Positions 52,587-62,900 are shown, numbered from the stretch's first letter. The stretch: 64,000 nucleotides of DNA from Polaribacter sp. BM10 (GCF_002005425.1 NZ_CP019704.1:434001-498000), one strand, 5' to 3'. Notes: a model not told the origin generated them from the letters alone. Made by a program: numbers and translations.

Positions 52587-53537
52587 TTATTTTAAAAGTG
52601 CAATAATTTGAGATGCTAATTCTGTACCAATTCTTTCTTGTGCGTCTATACTTTCTGAACCAATGTTTGGTGATAAAGAAATCTCTGGATTCATTAATAA
52701 TTGTACCGCAGGTGTTGGCTCTGTTTCAAAAACATCTAAACCAGCAAATTGTACTTTACCACTTTCTATAGCTTTTACTAAATCTACTTCGTGTAAAATA
52801 CCACCTTTTGCAGTATTGATAATTCCTACACCATCTTTCATTTTTTCAATTTCTACACCGCTTATAATGTATTCTTCTTGTGCTGGTGCATGTAAAGTAA
52901 TAAAATCAGATGCTTCTAGAACATCATCTTTATCTATAGTTTCTATATTAATAGTAACTTTTTGACCGTTAAAAAAATCTATAGAAATTGGTGCTCCTGT
53001 AATTCTATCATCCGAAGCAATTACATTCATACCCAAAGCTAATGCAATTTTAGCAACAGCTTGTCCTGTTTTTTCAAAACCGATAATACCTAATGTTTTT
53101 CCGCGCAACTCTAAACCGCTTGCATAAGCTTTCTTTAAATCTTTAAAGCGAGTATCACCTTCTAAAGGCATTTCTCTGTTAGAAGAGTGTAAAAATCTTG
53201 CCATTCCGAATAAATGTGCAAAAACCAACTCTGCTACAGCATTTGCCGTTGCGTTTGGTGTATTTATAACGTGTAAACCATTATCTTCTGCAAATTCTAC
53301 ATCTACATTATCTGTATTTACACCACTAATACCAATCAATTTAATACTTGGGCAAGCTTCTATTAACTCTTGTCTTACTTGCGTATTATTTTTAACCAAT
53401 ATTGCATCAATATTATTATCGTTTATAAAGTTTTCTAATTGATTTTGTGCAACTTTAGTAGTTAATACTTCAAAACCTCCTTTTTCTAAAGCGTCTATTC
53501 CGCTGTTAGAAATACCGTCATTTGCTAATATTTTCAT
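52587..53537 (-). CDS. SerA-like D-2-hydroxyacid dehydrogenase with altered active site
   Basis: The 316-residue chain is of the short 3-phosphoglycerate dehydrogenase form and starts MKILANDGISNSGIDAL, like Bacteroidota SerA proteins. It should oxidise 3-phosphoglycerate for serine synthesis, and lies next to serC. Several key residues differ from the family norm. The NAD-binding GxGxxG reads GFEKTG (153-158). The catalytic arginine is Lys244 in NTAKGG. The catalytic histidine is Asn291 in SPNIG. The catalytic glutamate is kept as Glu273. The substrate-contacting region around 49-76 (VKNNTQV, GISGVNTDN) also deviates from the usual RSxTxV and GRGGVGxDN. It may be inactive or changed in substrate. 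Confidence 0.85.
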   Translation of the reverse strand: MKILANDGISNSGIDALEKGGFEVLTTKVAQNQLENFINDNNIDAILVKNNTQVRQELIEACPSIKLIGISGVNTDNVDVEFAEDNGLHVINTPNATANAVAELVFAHLFGMARFLHSSNREMPLEGDTRFKDLKKAYASGLELRGKTLGIIGFEKTGQAVAKIALALGMNVIASDDRITGAPISIDFFNGQKVTINIETIDKDDVLEASDFITLHAPAQEEYIISGVEIEKMKDGVGIINTAKGGILHEVDLVKAIESGKVQFAGLDVFETEPTPAVQLLMNPEISLSPNIGSESIDAQERIGTELASQIIALLK

Positions 53538-53590
53538 TCTTTTATTTCAGTCTGTTCAAATTTGTAATTAAATAAGAACGGTTTGTATTT

Positions 53591-54658
53591 TTATTTTTGA
53601 TTTCTCTCAAATTCTTGCATTACATCTACCAAAACCTGTACACTATATAAAGGTAATGCGTTGTACATGCTTGCTCTATAACCACCAACACTTCTGTGTC
53701 CGTGTAAGCCATTTATACCAGCTTCTTTCCACATTTTATCAAAAGATTCTTTTAAAGAATCATCTGTAATGTTAAAAGTTGCATTCATAATACTTCTATC
53801 TTCTTTAGCTACAATTCCTTCGAAAAACGGATTTCTATCAATTTCTGAATATAATAAATCGGCTTTTTTAGCATTTACTTTTTCGATAAATGGAATTCCG
53901 CCTAAATCTTTAAGCCATTGCAAAGTTAACATAGAAACATAAACAGCAAAAACAGAAGGTGTATTAAACATGCTGTCTTTATCTATATGTACTTGATAAT
54001 TTAACATAGAAGGAATGTGTCTTTCTACTTTTCCTAAAATTTCTTCTTTAATAACAACTAAAGTTACACCTGCTGGACCCATGTTTTTTTGAGCACCTGC
54101 ATAAATTAAATCGAACTTTTCGAAATCTAATTGCCTAGAAAAAATATCTGAGCTCATATCACAAACTAAAGGAACATTTGTTTCTGGAAAAGTTTTCATT
54201 TGTGTACCAGCAACAGTATTATTACTTGTGCAATGAAAATAATCTACATCTTCTGGTATGCTATATTCTTTAGGAATGTAAGAAAAACCTTTATCTTTAG
54301 AAGAACCAACTTCTATTAACTCACCAAAAGCTTTGGCTTCTGTTATCGCTTTGTTAGACCAAGTACCCGTATTTAAATACGCAGCTTTTTTGTTTAATAA
54401 ATTATAAGCAACCATTAAAAATTCTAAACTTGCACCACCTTGCAAAAATAAAGCTTTGTAACCTTTATTTTCTAAACCTAATAATTCTAGAGCTAAAGAT
54501 CTCGCTTTTTCTATAACGTTTACAAAAGATTCGCTTCTATGAGAAATTTCGATTAAAGATAAATTATCATCATTAAAATTTAAAATTGCTTCAGATGCTT
54601 TTTTAAGAACTTCATCTGGTAAAATACAAGGTCCTGCGCTAAAATTATGCTTTTTCAT
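53591..54658 (-). CDS. serC: Phosphoserine aminotransferase
   Basis: SerC converts 3-phosphohydroxypyruvate and glutamate to phosphoserine; it can also act in pyridoxine synthesis. The 355-residue protein starts KKHNFSAGPCILPDEV. The lysine that holds PLP is in YAGAQKNMGPAG near residue 190, and FLQGGASLEF near 73 and the HRSVGGYRASMYNA tail near 322 are normal. All expected residues appear intact. It is followed by the SerA-like gene 53 bp downstream and preceded by the acyl-CoA reductase gene, all leftward. Confidence 0.97.
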   Translation of the reverse strand: MKKHNFSAGPCILPDEVLKKASEAILNFNDDNLSLIEISHRSESFVNVIEKARSLALELLGLENKGYKALFLQGGASLEFLMVAYNLLNKKAAYLNTGTWSNKAITEAKAFGELIEVGSSKDKGFSYIPKEYSIPEDVDYFHCTSNNTVAGTQMKTFPETNVPLVCDMSSDIFSRQLDFEKFDLIYAGAQKNMGPAGVTLVVIKEEILGKVERHIPSMLNYQVHIDKDSMFNTPSVFAVYVSMLTLQWLKDLGGIPFIEKVNAKKADLLYSEIDRNPFFEGIVAKEDRSIMNATFNITDDSLKESFDKMWKEAGINGLHGHRSVGGYRASMYNALPLYSVQVLVDVMQEFERNQK

Positions 54659-54682
54659 TTTATAGTTGGTTGTGTTGTTGTT

Positions 54683-55744
54683 TTATATTTTAGATAAGAA
54701 TTCTAATGTATTAATTCCGTCTGCATAATCCCATAATTTAGGATTCTGAGTTTCGCCAAAAGCAATTTCATTTTCTATAAAATTGTTAGCAACAATACAT
54801 TGAATTTTTTCTTTATCTTGATGTAGTTTAATTTTTAAATCTATTTCGTTGTCATAATATTCGTAAAATATTGTGGCAATAGGAGACGCGTAGCTTTCAT
54901 CTTCTTTAATCATTAAAAAACCATTTTCTAATAAATCAAACTCGCTCATTAAATAAACAGCTTTGTTATAATCATAATTATTGGCATATTTTGCATTGCC
55001 TATAATGTCTTTTTTTGCGTACATTCCTGTAAAAAAAGCATCAAAATTATAATTTTTTGGCACATATAGTTTAGAAACACTTCTACAACCTAAACCAAAA
55101 TATTGAAAAACATCATTAGATAATTTCGTAAAATCTTCTTCAGTTTCTTTACCTGTTAAAACAGCCACAGAATTTCTACTTTTTCTGATGATATTTGGTT
55201 TGTTTTTAAAGTAATATTCAAAGTAACGAGCCGTATTATCGCTACCAGTAGCAATTACTGCGTCAAAATTTTCTAATTTCTGTTCTGTAAAAGAGATGTT
55301 TCCTTTAAAATTAGAATTTACATATTCTAAATACTTGGCCAAAAAAGGTAGTAAATGTTTATCGTTAGAAGATTGTTTAACTAAAACTGAATTTCCTGAT
55401 ATTAATACTGATAAAAAATCATGAAAACCAACCAAAGGAATATTACCTGCCATTACGATTGCCACAGTTTTAGCAGTAGCATCATTTATCGAATTTTTAG
55501 AAACCCATTCTTCTAAGTTGTTTTTTGTTAGTGCATTAGACCAACTTTCTAAAGAGAATAAAATATTATCTTTAGTAAACCAAGAATTGTTTTCTTGAGC
55601 TAATTTTATTTGATGCTTAAATCCATCAAAAAAAAGATCGTTAAATTCTACACTTTCTTTTTTTGCTATTTTTTCTTGAGAAAACTGACTTAAAAATGCT
55701 CCTAATTTTACAAAAGCAGTAATTCTATTTTGAATACTATCCAT
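54683..55744 (-). CDS. LuxC-like acyl-CoA reductase
   Basis: The 353-residue protein belongs to the family of LuxC, which reduces acyl-CoA or acyl-protein to aldehyde with NADPH. The catalytic cysteine is likely Cys220 in YFGLGCRSVSK. VAIVMAGNIPLVGFHDFLSV near 94-113 and IATGSDNTARYFEYYF near 165 match the nucleotide-binding part. No luxA, luxB, luxD or luxE is present, so this is not a bioluminescence operon. It is the first gene of the leftward run that includes serC. The ferredoxin gene diverges from it, with overlapping promoters. Confidence 0.88.
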   Translation of the reverse strand: MDSIQNRITAFVKLGAFLSQFSQEKIAKKESVEFNDLFFDGFKHQIKLAQENNSWFTKDNILFSLESWSNALTKNNLEEWVSKNSINDATAKTVAIVMAGNIPLVGFHDFLSVLISGNSVLVKQSSNDKHLLPFLAKYLEYVNSNFKGNISFTEQKLENFDAVIATGSDNTARYFEYYFKNKPNIIRKSRNSVAVLTGKETEEDFTKLSNDVFQYFGLGCRSVSKLYVPKNYNFDAFFTGMYAKKDIIGNAKYANNYDYNKAVYLMSEFDLLENGFLMIKEDESYASPIATIFYEYYDNEIDLKIKLHQDKEKIQCIVANNFIENEIAFGETQNPKLWDYADGINTLEFLSKI

Positions 55745-55749
55745 TTATT

Positions 55750-55780
55750 TTGGTTGTAACTATTTTTGGCGTTATTTTTG
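55750..55780 (+). promoter_or_regulatory. Candidate promoter of the ferredoxin gene
   Basis: TTG at 55750-55752 and TATTTTTG at 55773-55780 are separated by 20 bases, fitting the Bacteroidota consensus. The predicted transcript start is near 55787, about 27 bases before the ferredoxin ATG. A second TATTTTTG lies at 55761-55768. Confidence 0.5.
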
Positions 55781-55786
55781 CAATTG

Positions 55787-55794
55787 CAAAGGTA
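55787..55794 (-). promoter_or_regulatory. Candidate -7 box of the acyl-CoA reductase/serC run
   Basis: On the minus strand TACCTTTG matches TAnnTTTG and lies 43 bases before the ATG at 55744. It sits at the predicted start site of the ferredoxin transcript, so the two promoters cannot easily fire at once. No clear -33 TTG was seen. Confidence 0.4.
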
Positions 55795-55813
55795 CAAAAC
55801 AGAAAAGAAAATT

Positions 55814-56164
55814 ATGGCAATTATAATAACAGATGAATGTATAAATTGTGGTGCTTGTGAACCAGAATGTCCTAACACAGCAATTTATGAAGGCGCAGAC
55901 GATTGGAAATATTCTGACGGAACAGATTTATCGGGAAGCGCAGTGTTACCAAACGGTAAAACAATAAATGCAGATGAAGATCAAGAACCAATTTCTGATG
56001 AAGTTTACTATATTGTAGCAGATAAATGTACAGAATGTAAAGGTTTTCATGAAGAGCCACAATGTGCAGCAGTTTGTCCTGTAGATTGTTGTGTGCCAGA
56101 TGATGATAATGTAGAAACTGAAGAAGAATTATTGGCAAAACAAAAGTTTTTACACAACGATTAA
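55814..56164 (+). CDS. Two-cluster 4Fe-4S ferredoxin
   Basis: The 116-residue protein starts [21 protein letters not shown]. The first cluster motif is CxxCxxCxxxCP at about residues 9-20. The second, near 76-93, is CxxC-x8-CxxxC, reading CTEC then [10 protein letters not shown], with the insertion typical of Chlorobium- and Allochromatium-type bacterial ferredoxins. It carries low-potential electrons in the cytoplasm. The frame is open for 16 codons upstream through the promoter region, but the ATG at 55814 is the family start. It diverges from the acyl-CoA reductase gene and ends at a terminator. Confidence 0.93.
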   Translation: MAIIITDECINCGACEPECPNTAIYEGADDWKYSDGTDLSGSAVLPNGKTINADEDQEPISDEVYYIVADKCTECKGFHEEPQCAAVCPVDCCVPDDDNVETEEELLAKQKFLHND

Positions 56165-56187
56165 TCTTTTTTAAGTATAAAATTTTA

Positions 56188-56216
56188 AAATCCTGAGTTT
56201 TTTACTCAGGATTTTT
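56188..56216. terminator. Bidirectional terminator after ferredoxin
   Basis: AAATCCTGAGT and ACTCAGGATTT flank TTTTT, with further T on the right and A-rich sequence on the left. It lies between the convergent ferredoxin gene and the gene at 56217. Confidence 0.9.
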
Positions 56217-57719
56217 TTATGAATTCTTTTCTAAATAATTTATTATTAGCTGTCTGTTTTTCCATGACGATGCGTTGTGTTTTTCATCAGAAATATAAGT
56301 AGATTTTTTTTTGAAATCTTCTTTTGTGTAAGGTATTAGATTTTTATTAAGTGTTTTTGTAGGCTCGTTCAGTAAAACTTCTGTTACTTCATTTAGATTA
56401 ACTTCTACTTTAATATTGAATTTTACTTTTTCTCTATTTTTTGAGTTTTCAATAAATTTTATAGGTCTATTTATATACGCATAGTTTTTTATTTCTTGTT
56501 TTAGATAAGAAGCATAAACACTACCATTTTTGTCTTTTTCATAAAATAGAGTAGTAGCGTCTTCGTTTTCTGAATACTTAATACCTAAAAGCCATTTTAA
56601 ATTTACATGTTCGCCTCGTTTTCCTTTTGCGTACTTATAAATTATTTTTTGTATGCTAAAATTAACAGGATTAATATATATTTTTCCGGAATATTTTGCT
56701 TTAGATTTTTTAGGTTTATACGATATAACGTACATTTTGTTACCATTTATAATTTCACTTTTTTCTAGAGATTGATTGTAAAATTTGCGGTTTAAAAAGT
56801 TGTTTTCGTCATTATTTAAAAAAAACGAACCTTTATTTTCTATAGTTCTTTTGTTATTTGTTATTCTAAAATTGCCAAAAGAATTGTCGTTTTTTAGAGA
56901 ATCGGTTTTTTTAGAAACCTCTTTAAAAGACAAAGAGTCTTCAACTTTAAACAATCCTGTTTTTACTTTATATGTTTTATTTTTATCTAAATGTGTTAAA
57001 ACAATATTCTGAATTTTATTTTGAAGATTATTTAAGGTTATGCCATTAGACAATTCTTTTTTTCGATATCCTTCGACATTATCAATCTTAATAATAGAAA
57101 CTTTTTTATTAGTCTTTTTTGGTTTTATGCTTTGTGTATTAATCTTAGCATAAAATTCCTTAGAAAACTCGGGACTTATATTTTTTAAATTTTTAGAAAA
57201 ATTTTCAAAGTCTTTTTGTGCCAATTTTCTATTTTGTTTATTAAGTAGAGAGCTAGATTCTAAATCTAATTCTAGTTTATTAAAATCTATTTTTTGATTT
57301 TCGTAAACATATATATCTTGTTTATTACTAAAAGTAATATAATTTTTACGCATACTGTCTAAAGTTTTCTGTATTAAATTTTCTAAGGATATTTTATCAA
57401 ATTTTAGCTCTATCTCTGCTAATTGATTTATATTTTCTAATAAGTAGACGTTGTATTTTTGGTTAATTAAATCATTAATAGTCAATGTTACAGATTGATA
57501 ACCCAAAGAAGAGAAGGTGATTTTTGTAGCATTTTTAAGTTGTAAATTATAATTGCCAAATTTATCGCTTACTGTACCTGTTTTATTGTTTGTTACAATT
57601 GCAACACGCTCAATTGGTTTATTAGAAGTTTTCGAGAATACATAACCAGAAATTTCTTGGGCATTTGAAGATATATTTACAATTAAAATTGTTAAAAATA
57701 GGTGTAATTTTATTTTCAT
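56217..57719 (-). CDS. Secreted protein with carboxypeptidase-regulatory-like domain
   Basis: The 500-residue protein has a signal peptide (1 to about 20). A CarboxypepD_reg-like domain follows (about 22-95, ISGYVFSKTSNKPIERVAI and GTVSDKFGNYNLQL), the fold found at the start of TonB-dependent receptors. The remaining 400 residues are beta-rich and lysine-rich without a recognised fold. There is no TonB barrel, so it is not a full receptor. It is probably an outer-membrane or surface-associated protein. No neighbouring SusC/SusD pair exists. Confidence 0.82.
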   Translation of the reverse strand: MKIKLHLFLTILIVNISSNAQEISGYVFSKTSNKPIERVAIVTNNKTGTVSDKFGNYNLQLKNATKITFSSLGYQSVTLTINDLINQKYNVYLLENINQLAEIELKFDKISLENLIQKTLDSMRKNYITFSNKQDIYVYENQKIDFNKLELDLESSSLLNKQNRKLAQKDFENFSKNLKNISPEFSKEFYAKINTQSIKPKKTNKKVSIIKIDNVEGYRKKELSNGITLNNLQNKIQNIVLTHLDKNKTYKVKTGLFKVEDSLSFKEVSKKTDSLKNDNSFGNFRITNNKRTIENKGSFFLNNDENNFLNRKFYNQSLEKSEIINGNKMYVISYKPKKSKAKYSGKIYINPVNFSIQKIIYKYAKGKRGEHVNLKWLLGIKYSENEDATTLFYEKDKNGSVYASYLKQEIKNYAYINRPIKFIENSKNREKVKFNIKVEVNLNEVTEVLLNEPTKTLNKNLIPYTKEDFKKKSTYISDEKHNASSWKNRQLIINYLEKNS

Positions 57720-57792
57720 AAGTTGAATTTATTTCTAAAAATATCATTTTTTATTATTGCAAAATAAAACCTTAAAAAGTTTAACAAAGTAT

Positions 57793-57800
57793 TATATTTG
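57793..57800 (+). promoter_or_regulatory. Candidate -7 box for ychF
   Basis: TATATTTG fits TAnnTTTG and lies 69 bases before the ychF ATG. No TTG was found 17 to 23 bases upstream, so only the -7 element is supported. Confidence 0.35.
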
Positions 57801-57869
57801 CACTCTCAAAAATTTATGAAAGATTAACAAAAATTAAGTTAAATCTTTCTTTTTTTAAATTTATTACAC

Positions 57870-58961
57870 ATGAAAGCCGGAATTGTAGGATTACCAAACG
57901 TAGGAAAATCAACCTTATTTAATTGTTTATCTAATGCAAAAGCGCAAAGTGCTAACTTTCCTTTTTGTACAATAGAACCTAATTTAGGTGTAGTAAATGT
58001 ACCAGATAAAAGAATAGAAAAGTTAGAAGAACTTGTGAATCCAGAGCGTGTTTTACCAGCTACAGTAGAAATAGTAGATATTGCAGGTTTGGTAAAAGGA
58101 GCAAGTAAAGGAGAGGGTTTAGGAAATCAATTCTTAGCAAATATTAGAGAAACAGATGCAATTTTACACGTTTTGCGTTGTTTTGATAATGATAATATTA
58201 TTCATGTAGATAATTCAATTGATCCTGTTAGAGATAAAGAAACAATCGATATCGAATTACAGTTAAAAGATTTAGAAACAGTTCAAAAAAGACTAGAAAG
58301 AGTAAAAAGAACTGCTAAAACTGGTAATAAAGAAGCGCAAGCAGAATTGGTTGTTTTATTAAAAATTGAAGAAACTTTATTACAAGGTACTTCTGTTAGA
58401 GCTTTAGATTTTTCTGAAAAAGAAATAGAATTTGTACAATCTTTGCAGTTTATTACAGCAAAACCAGTGTTATATGTTTGTAATGTAGATGAAGGTTCTG
58501 CAGTTTCTGGTAACGAATATGTAGAAAAAGTAAAAGAAGCTGTAAAAGAAGAAGATGCAGAAGTAATTGTATTAGCTGTTGGTACAGAAGCAGATATTAC
58601 AGAGTTAGACGATTATGAAGAAAGACAAATGTTTTTAGCTGATATTGGTTTAGAAGAAGCAGGTGTTTCTAGGTTAGTTCGTTCTGCGTACAAATTATTA
58701 AACTTACAAACGTACTTTACAGCAGGTGTTAAAGAAGTTAGAGCTTGGACAATACCTATTGGTTCTACTGCACCACAAGCAGCAGGAGTAATTCATACAG
58801 ATTTTGAGAAAGGCTTTATTAGAGCAGAAACAATTTCTTATGAAGATTATGTTACTTTTGGTAGCGAAGCTAAAGTGAAAGAAGCTGGTAAAATGAGAGT
58901 AGAAGGTAAAGATTATATTGTAAAAGATGGTGATGTAATGCACTTTAGATTTAACGTATAA
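57870..58961 (+). CDS. ychF: Redox-regulated ATPase YchF
   Basis: This OBG-family P-loop NTPase (363 residues) prefers ATP over GTP and associates with ribosomes. The G1 motif GLPNVGKST lies at 7-15 and the second motif [16 protein letters not shown] at about 70-85. The NVDE specificity motif (near 209-212) replaces the usual NKxD, as expected for YchF. The C-terminal TGS-like domain (about 277-363) ends in [14 protein letters not shown]. The start is the family ATG. It ends at a terminator shared with the convergent hydroxylase-like gene. Confidence 0.97.
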   Translation: MKAGIVGLPNVGKSTLFNCLSNAKAQSANFPFCTIEPNLGVVNVPDKRIEKLEELVNPERVLPATVEIVDIAGLVKGASKGEGLGNQFLANIRETDAILHVLRCFDNDNIIHVDNSIDPVRDKETIDIELQLKDLETVQKRLERVKRTAKTGNKEAQAELVVLLKIEETLLQGTSVRALDFSEKEIEFVQSLQFITAKPVLYVCNVDEGSAVSGNEYVEKVKEAVKEEDAEVIVLAVGTEADITELDDYEERQMFLADIGLEEAGVSRLVRSAYKLLNLQTYFTAGVKEVRAWTIPIGSTAPQAAGVIHTDFEKGFIRAETISYEDYVTFGSEAKVKEAGKMRVEGKDYIVKDGDVMHFRFNV

Positions 58962-58985
58962 TTACTTTTTAAATAAAGTTATTAT

Positions 58986-59013
58986 AAATCCCGATAAGAA
59001 ATTATTGGGATTT
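58986..59013 (+). terminator. Terminator after ychF
   Basis: AAATCCCGATAA and TTATTGGGATTT form a 12-bp stem with one G-U pair and a GAAA loop, followed by TTTTT. Its right arm overlaps the last codons of the convergent gene at 59002. Confidence 0.85.
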
Positions 59014-59577
59014 TTTTATCAAGTTTTTCAACCAATCATTAGGTATCATATCTATTGTTAAGTTTATGCGTTCTTCATTACAATTGTTAGTAATTTGATG
59101 AGGCTTTGTTAAATCTAAATACCAACATTCTCCCGGTTTCATATTTACAGGTGTTTTGTTTAAATTAAAAACCATTTTATCATTATTTAAAATAGGTATT
59201 GTAATTCTAATTACAGATTTTTCTACCGTTAGTCCTAAAGTTGGGTCTGTGTGTTCTTTTACTTCAGAATATGGCGCAAGCCTTAATAATCTAACCAAAG
59301 TTACTGTTGTGTTTTTTTGAAATTTTTCAACAATACTTTTTAGATATACTGATTTTTCTAAAGAGTTTGTATTTAGCCATTTTGTCCAAGAACCATCGGC
59401 ATAATCTTTCGCAGGTGGCGGAAAAGGTAAAGACGAATCTACTATATGAGCTGGACCTCGTAATTGAATTACATTATAATATACAAAATCTTCATGGCAT
59501 AAAATTTTTGTTTCTTGCGTTAGTTTTTCAGTATCAAAATTAAAAGGCAGTTGTACTCTGTCATTATTAATAACCAT
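59002..59577 (-). CDS. Aspartyl/asparaginyl beta-hydroxylase-like 2-oxoglutarate oxygenase
   Basis: The 191-residue protein matches the Asp/Arg_Hydrox fold, an iron- and 2-oxoglutarate-dependent oxygenase. The iron-binding HxD is His109 and Asp111 in KEHTDPTLG, and the distal histidine is His160 in LTKPHQITN. Arg169 or Arg170 (EERINLT) may hold 2-oxoglutarate. It lacks the long tail of the eukaryotic enzyme and is soluble. Bacterial substrates vary, including amino acids and peptides; none can be assigned. It converges with ychF. Confidence 0.88.
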   Translation of the reverse strand: MVINNDRVQLPFNFDTEKLTQETKILCHEDFVYYNVIQLRGPAHIVDSSLPFPPPAKDYADGSWTKWLNTNSLEKSVYLKSIVEKFQKNTTVTLVRLLRLAPYSEVKEHTDPTLGLTVEKSVIRITIPILNNDKMVFNLNKTPVNMKPGECWYLDLTKPHQITNNCNEERINLTIDMIPNDWLKNLIKKSQ

Positions 59578-59940
59578 AAAAAGAATATAGAATTTATTTA
59601 TTGCACTAAATTAGTTAATAGAATAAAGTTAAAAGCTAGTATAAATACCTGTTTTTGTATGAAGCAGTTCTATATACATACTCAACCGTTTCGTACATAT
59701 CATATTTGTGTAATAACTAATTTTCTTAAAAAGGTAAAGGTGGTCAAAAAATTTTTTGAAAAAAAGCTGTTTTTTTAAAACCAGACCCTATGGTTTATCG
59801 TATATGTTAAAAATACTAACAGTTGTAAATGTTTAGTTAATAGAATAATATATTTTTTTATTAACATAGTTTTATCAAAAAATTAACATAAAAACTATTA
59901 AGTTAAACTATATTTACAAGCTTAAATTTTCTTATAAAAT
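59578..59940. other. Intergenic region, 363 bp, with a 16-bp direct repeat
   Basis: This divergent spacer is AT-rich. TTAGTTAATAGAATAA occurs at 59611-59626 and again at 59833-59848. CATATTTG at 59703-59710 is one base from a -7 consensus. A small ORF at 59551-59778 on the plus strand overlaps the upstream gene and shows no coding features. No structured RNA was recognised. Confidence 0.45.
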
Positions 59941-62900
59941 ATGTACAACATTTTTAATAAGACGATATTGTTTGGGGGAATGATACGTTTTAAAAAAATT
60001 ATTTTAATTACAATTGCATTTATATCTATAACTACTTACTCACAATCAACCTCGGTTGATACAGACGGAGATGGTGTTTTAAATTCACAAGACATAGACG
60101 ATGACAACGACGGTATTTTAGATTATATCGAAGATGCTAAATGCGCTGTTTTTTATGAAGATTTTGGCACAGGTACGTATCCAGGTAGTGCGTTGCCTGC
60201 AGGTTATACAACGTATAATTATAGAGGAGATATTACTGCTTTCTCAGGTTTTCCAAATGCATTGAATGATGGTGATTATGCCATTGCAAACTTAATAAAT
60301 CAACCAGAAGGTAGTTGGCAAGAAAATATTAGCGATCATACAACTGGTAGCGGTTTTATGATGGTTGTAAATGCTAACTTTACAATTGGCGACTTTTACA
60401 ATAGAACCGTTACAGTTTCAAAAAATGCTACGTATAATTTTTCTGCATGGTTAATTAATGCAAATAGTATAAATAACGAGCAGTATTGTACAAATAATGA
60501 AGGTGGCTTAATTTTAGCAAATGTAAAATACGAAATTAGAGATTTAGATAATTCTGGTAATGTAATTGCATCTTTTGAGACAGGAGATATTCCTAGAACG
60601 GGCAAATGGAATAATTATAATTTCGAATTTAACTCTGGTAATGCAACTAATTTAGAAATTGTTTTAATTAATAATCAAGTTGGTGGTTGTGGTAACGATT
60701 TAGCTTTAGATGATATTTCTTTAACATTAACTTCTTTGCCAAACGGAACAACACCATGTGATTTTGATGGTGATGGAATACCAAATAGCAGAGATTTAGA
60801 TTCTGATAATGATGGAATTTTTGATATTTTAGAAGCAGGTGGTATAGATGCGAATAACGACGGTCTTGTTGATAATAATTCAGATTTAGACAACGATGGT
60901 TTGTTTGATGTTTATGATGAATCTTGTATAGAAGAAAGCAGTACAACAACTGGTTTTGCAAACGGTGTTACCGCATCACAATACTTTAATAATACCAATA
61001 ATGCCATCGGAAACCCAGGGAGTACTTTTGCATCAGGTCCAAATAGCTATCCAGGAGGTAATCCTTTTTTTATGGTATTGAGCTTTCCAGAAACCTTAAC
61101 CAAAGGTACAGAAGTAACAATTTATTTAGCACAAACAGCTTCAGATAATAATAATGAAGTAAGGTTTAGAGAATCAGATGCTGCGGGTGTTACACCATCA
61201 AACTCTAACTATCAAAATAATTTATTAAACGGAAGTGCACGGGTAGGTTACAAATATATAATTAATGCAAATACAAATCACATTAAAGTACAAACGTTTG
61301 CTTACAATATGGTTGTGTATGGTGCTAAGTATTCTAAAACAACTAATTCTACTGTAGATTGTTCAGGGGCTAGACTTGTTCCTGCAGAAACAACACTTGG
61401 TGTGCCAAATTATTTAAACAGAGATTCAGACGGTGATGGTTGCCCAGATACTTTAGAGGCTGGTTTTACAGATCATGATAAAGATGGCATTGTTGATGGA
61501 GGTGTTATTAATTCTAACGGAACAGTTTCCGGAAGTGATGGTTATTCAGGTACAAATTCATCAGTAACAAATGCAAATGTTAGTAATGCTTGTCCTCCTT
61601 TAGATTCAGATGGAGACGGTATTCCCGATAATGTAGATTTAGACGATGATAACGATGGTATTTTAGATGTTGTCGAGTGTAGTTTATCTGCAGAACCTTT
61701 ATCAACAACTACTAGTCTTAATGTTAACGGTAGTTTTAATCAAAACTATATAGATAATAACAATTCCGGTACTCCTTATGTAGGTAATGTAAATAGAGCA
61801 AGATTTGCACCTAGTCCTTGGGTAAATGTAAATACATCCGATTTGTCAACAGATCAACAAATCTCATTTACACTTAATTATCAACAAAGATCAGATTTAA
61901 CAATTTCAAACGGAAGATCTACAGATTTTCAATCATCGCCATCAGGTGGTTCTTTTATGGGCTTTAGAAGTTCAGAAGGTATATACACGCCACTTAATAT
62001 AGTAGATCCAAACGAAGAATATACAATAAAACTAGATTATACAGAATACCCAGAAACCAATGGATTCGAGGGGCAAGCTTCCTCAGTAAATATTGTTATA
62101 AGGTTAAACGGTAATTCTTCAACCTCAGGAACTTTAATAAGTAATATTAATAATCTTACCACTACCGGTGGTACAGCTGGTACTTGGGAAGAAAGAAGTT
62201 ACACTTTTATACCGAGTAATTTAGGTATCACAACCCCTGGTAATTATAATTTATTTGTAGGTTCAAATAATTCTGCATCCAATTATTGGGCATTTGTAGA
62301 CGGTATTTCTGTTAATGCTATTTCTTATTTGTCTTGTGCAGATACAGATGGAGACGGTATCCCAAATAGCTTAGATTTAGATTCAGATAACGACGGAATT
62401 CCGGATATTGTTGAGGCAGGTGGAGTAGATACCGATGGTAATGGAAAAATTGATAATATAAACCTTGACGGTACTTTAATTAATGATATTAATAATAACG
62501 GACTGGATGATTTATACGATGTTGATAACGGAGGTAATTTAATACCTAATCTAGATGCTGACGGAGATGGAATTCCAAATAGGCAAGATTTAGATTCAGA
62601 TAATGATGGTATAGCAGATATCGTAGAAGCCGGAGGAACAGATACAAACGGAGATGGTAAAGCAGATAATTTTGTTGATATTGATAATGATGGTTTTAAT
62701 GATTTAGTTGATGGCGATGTTGGTCAAGACGGTGTTTCAGAAAACACGAGCAATGCTTTAATAACAACTGGTACAGACACAAATAACGATGGAAAACCCA
62801 ATTCTTATACTAAAGGCGATACAGATGGTGATGGTATAAACGATTACTTAGACTTAGATTCCGATAACGATGGTATTGCTGATGTTGTTGAAGCTGGTGG

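Noticed and set aside
54683..55744. Possible bioluminescence (lux) gene
   Set aside because: Only the LuxC-like reductase is present. No luciferase subunits, transferase or synthetase lie nearby, and the family is widespread in non-luminous Bacteroidota.
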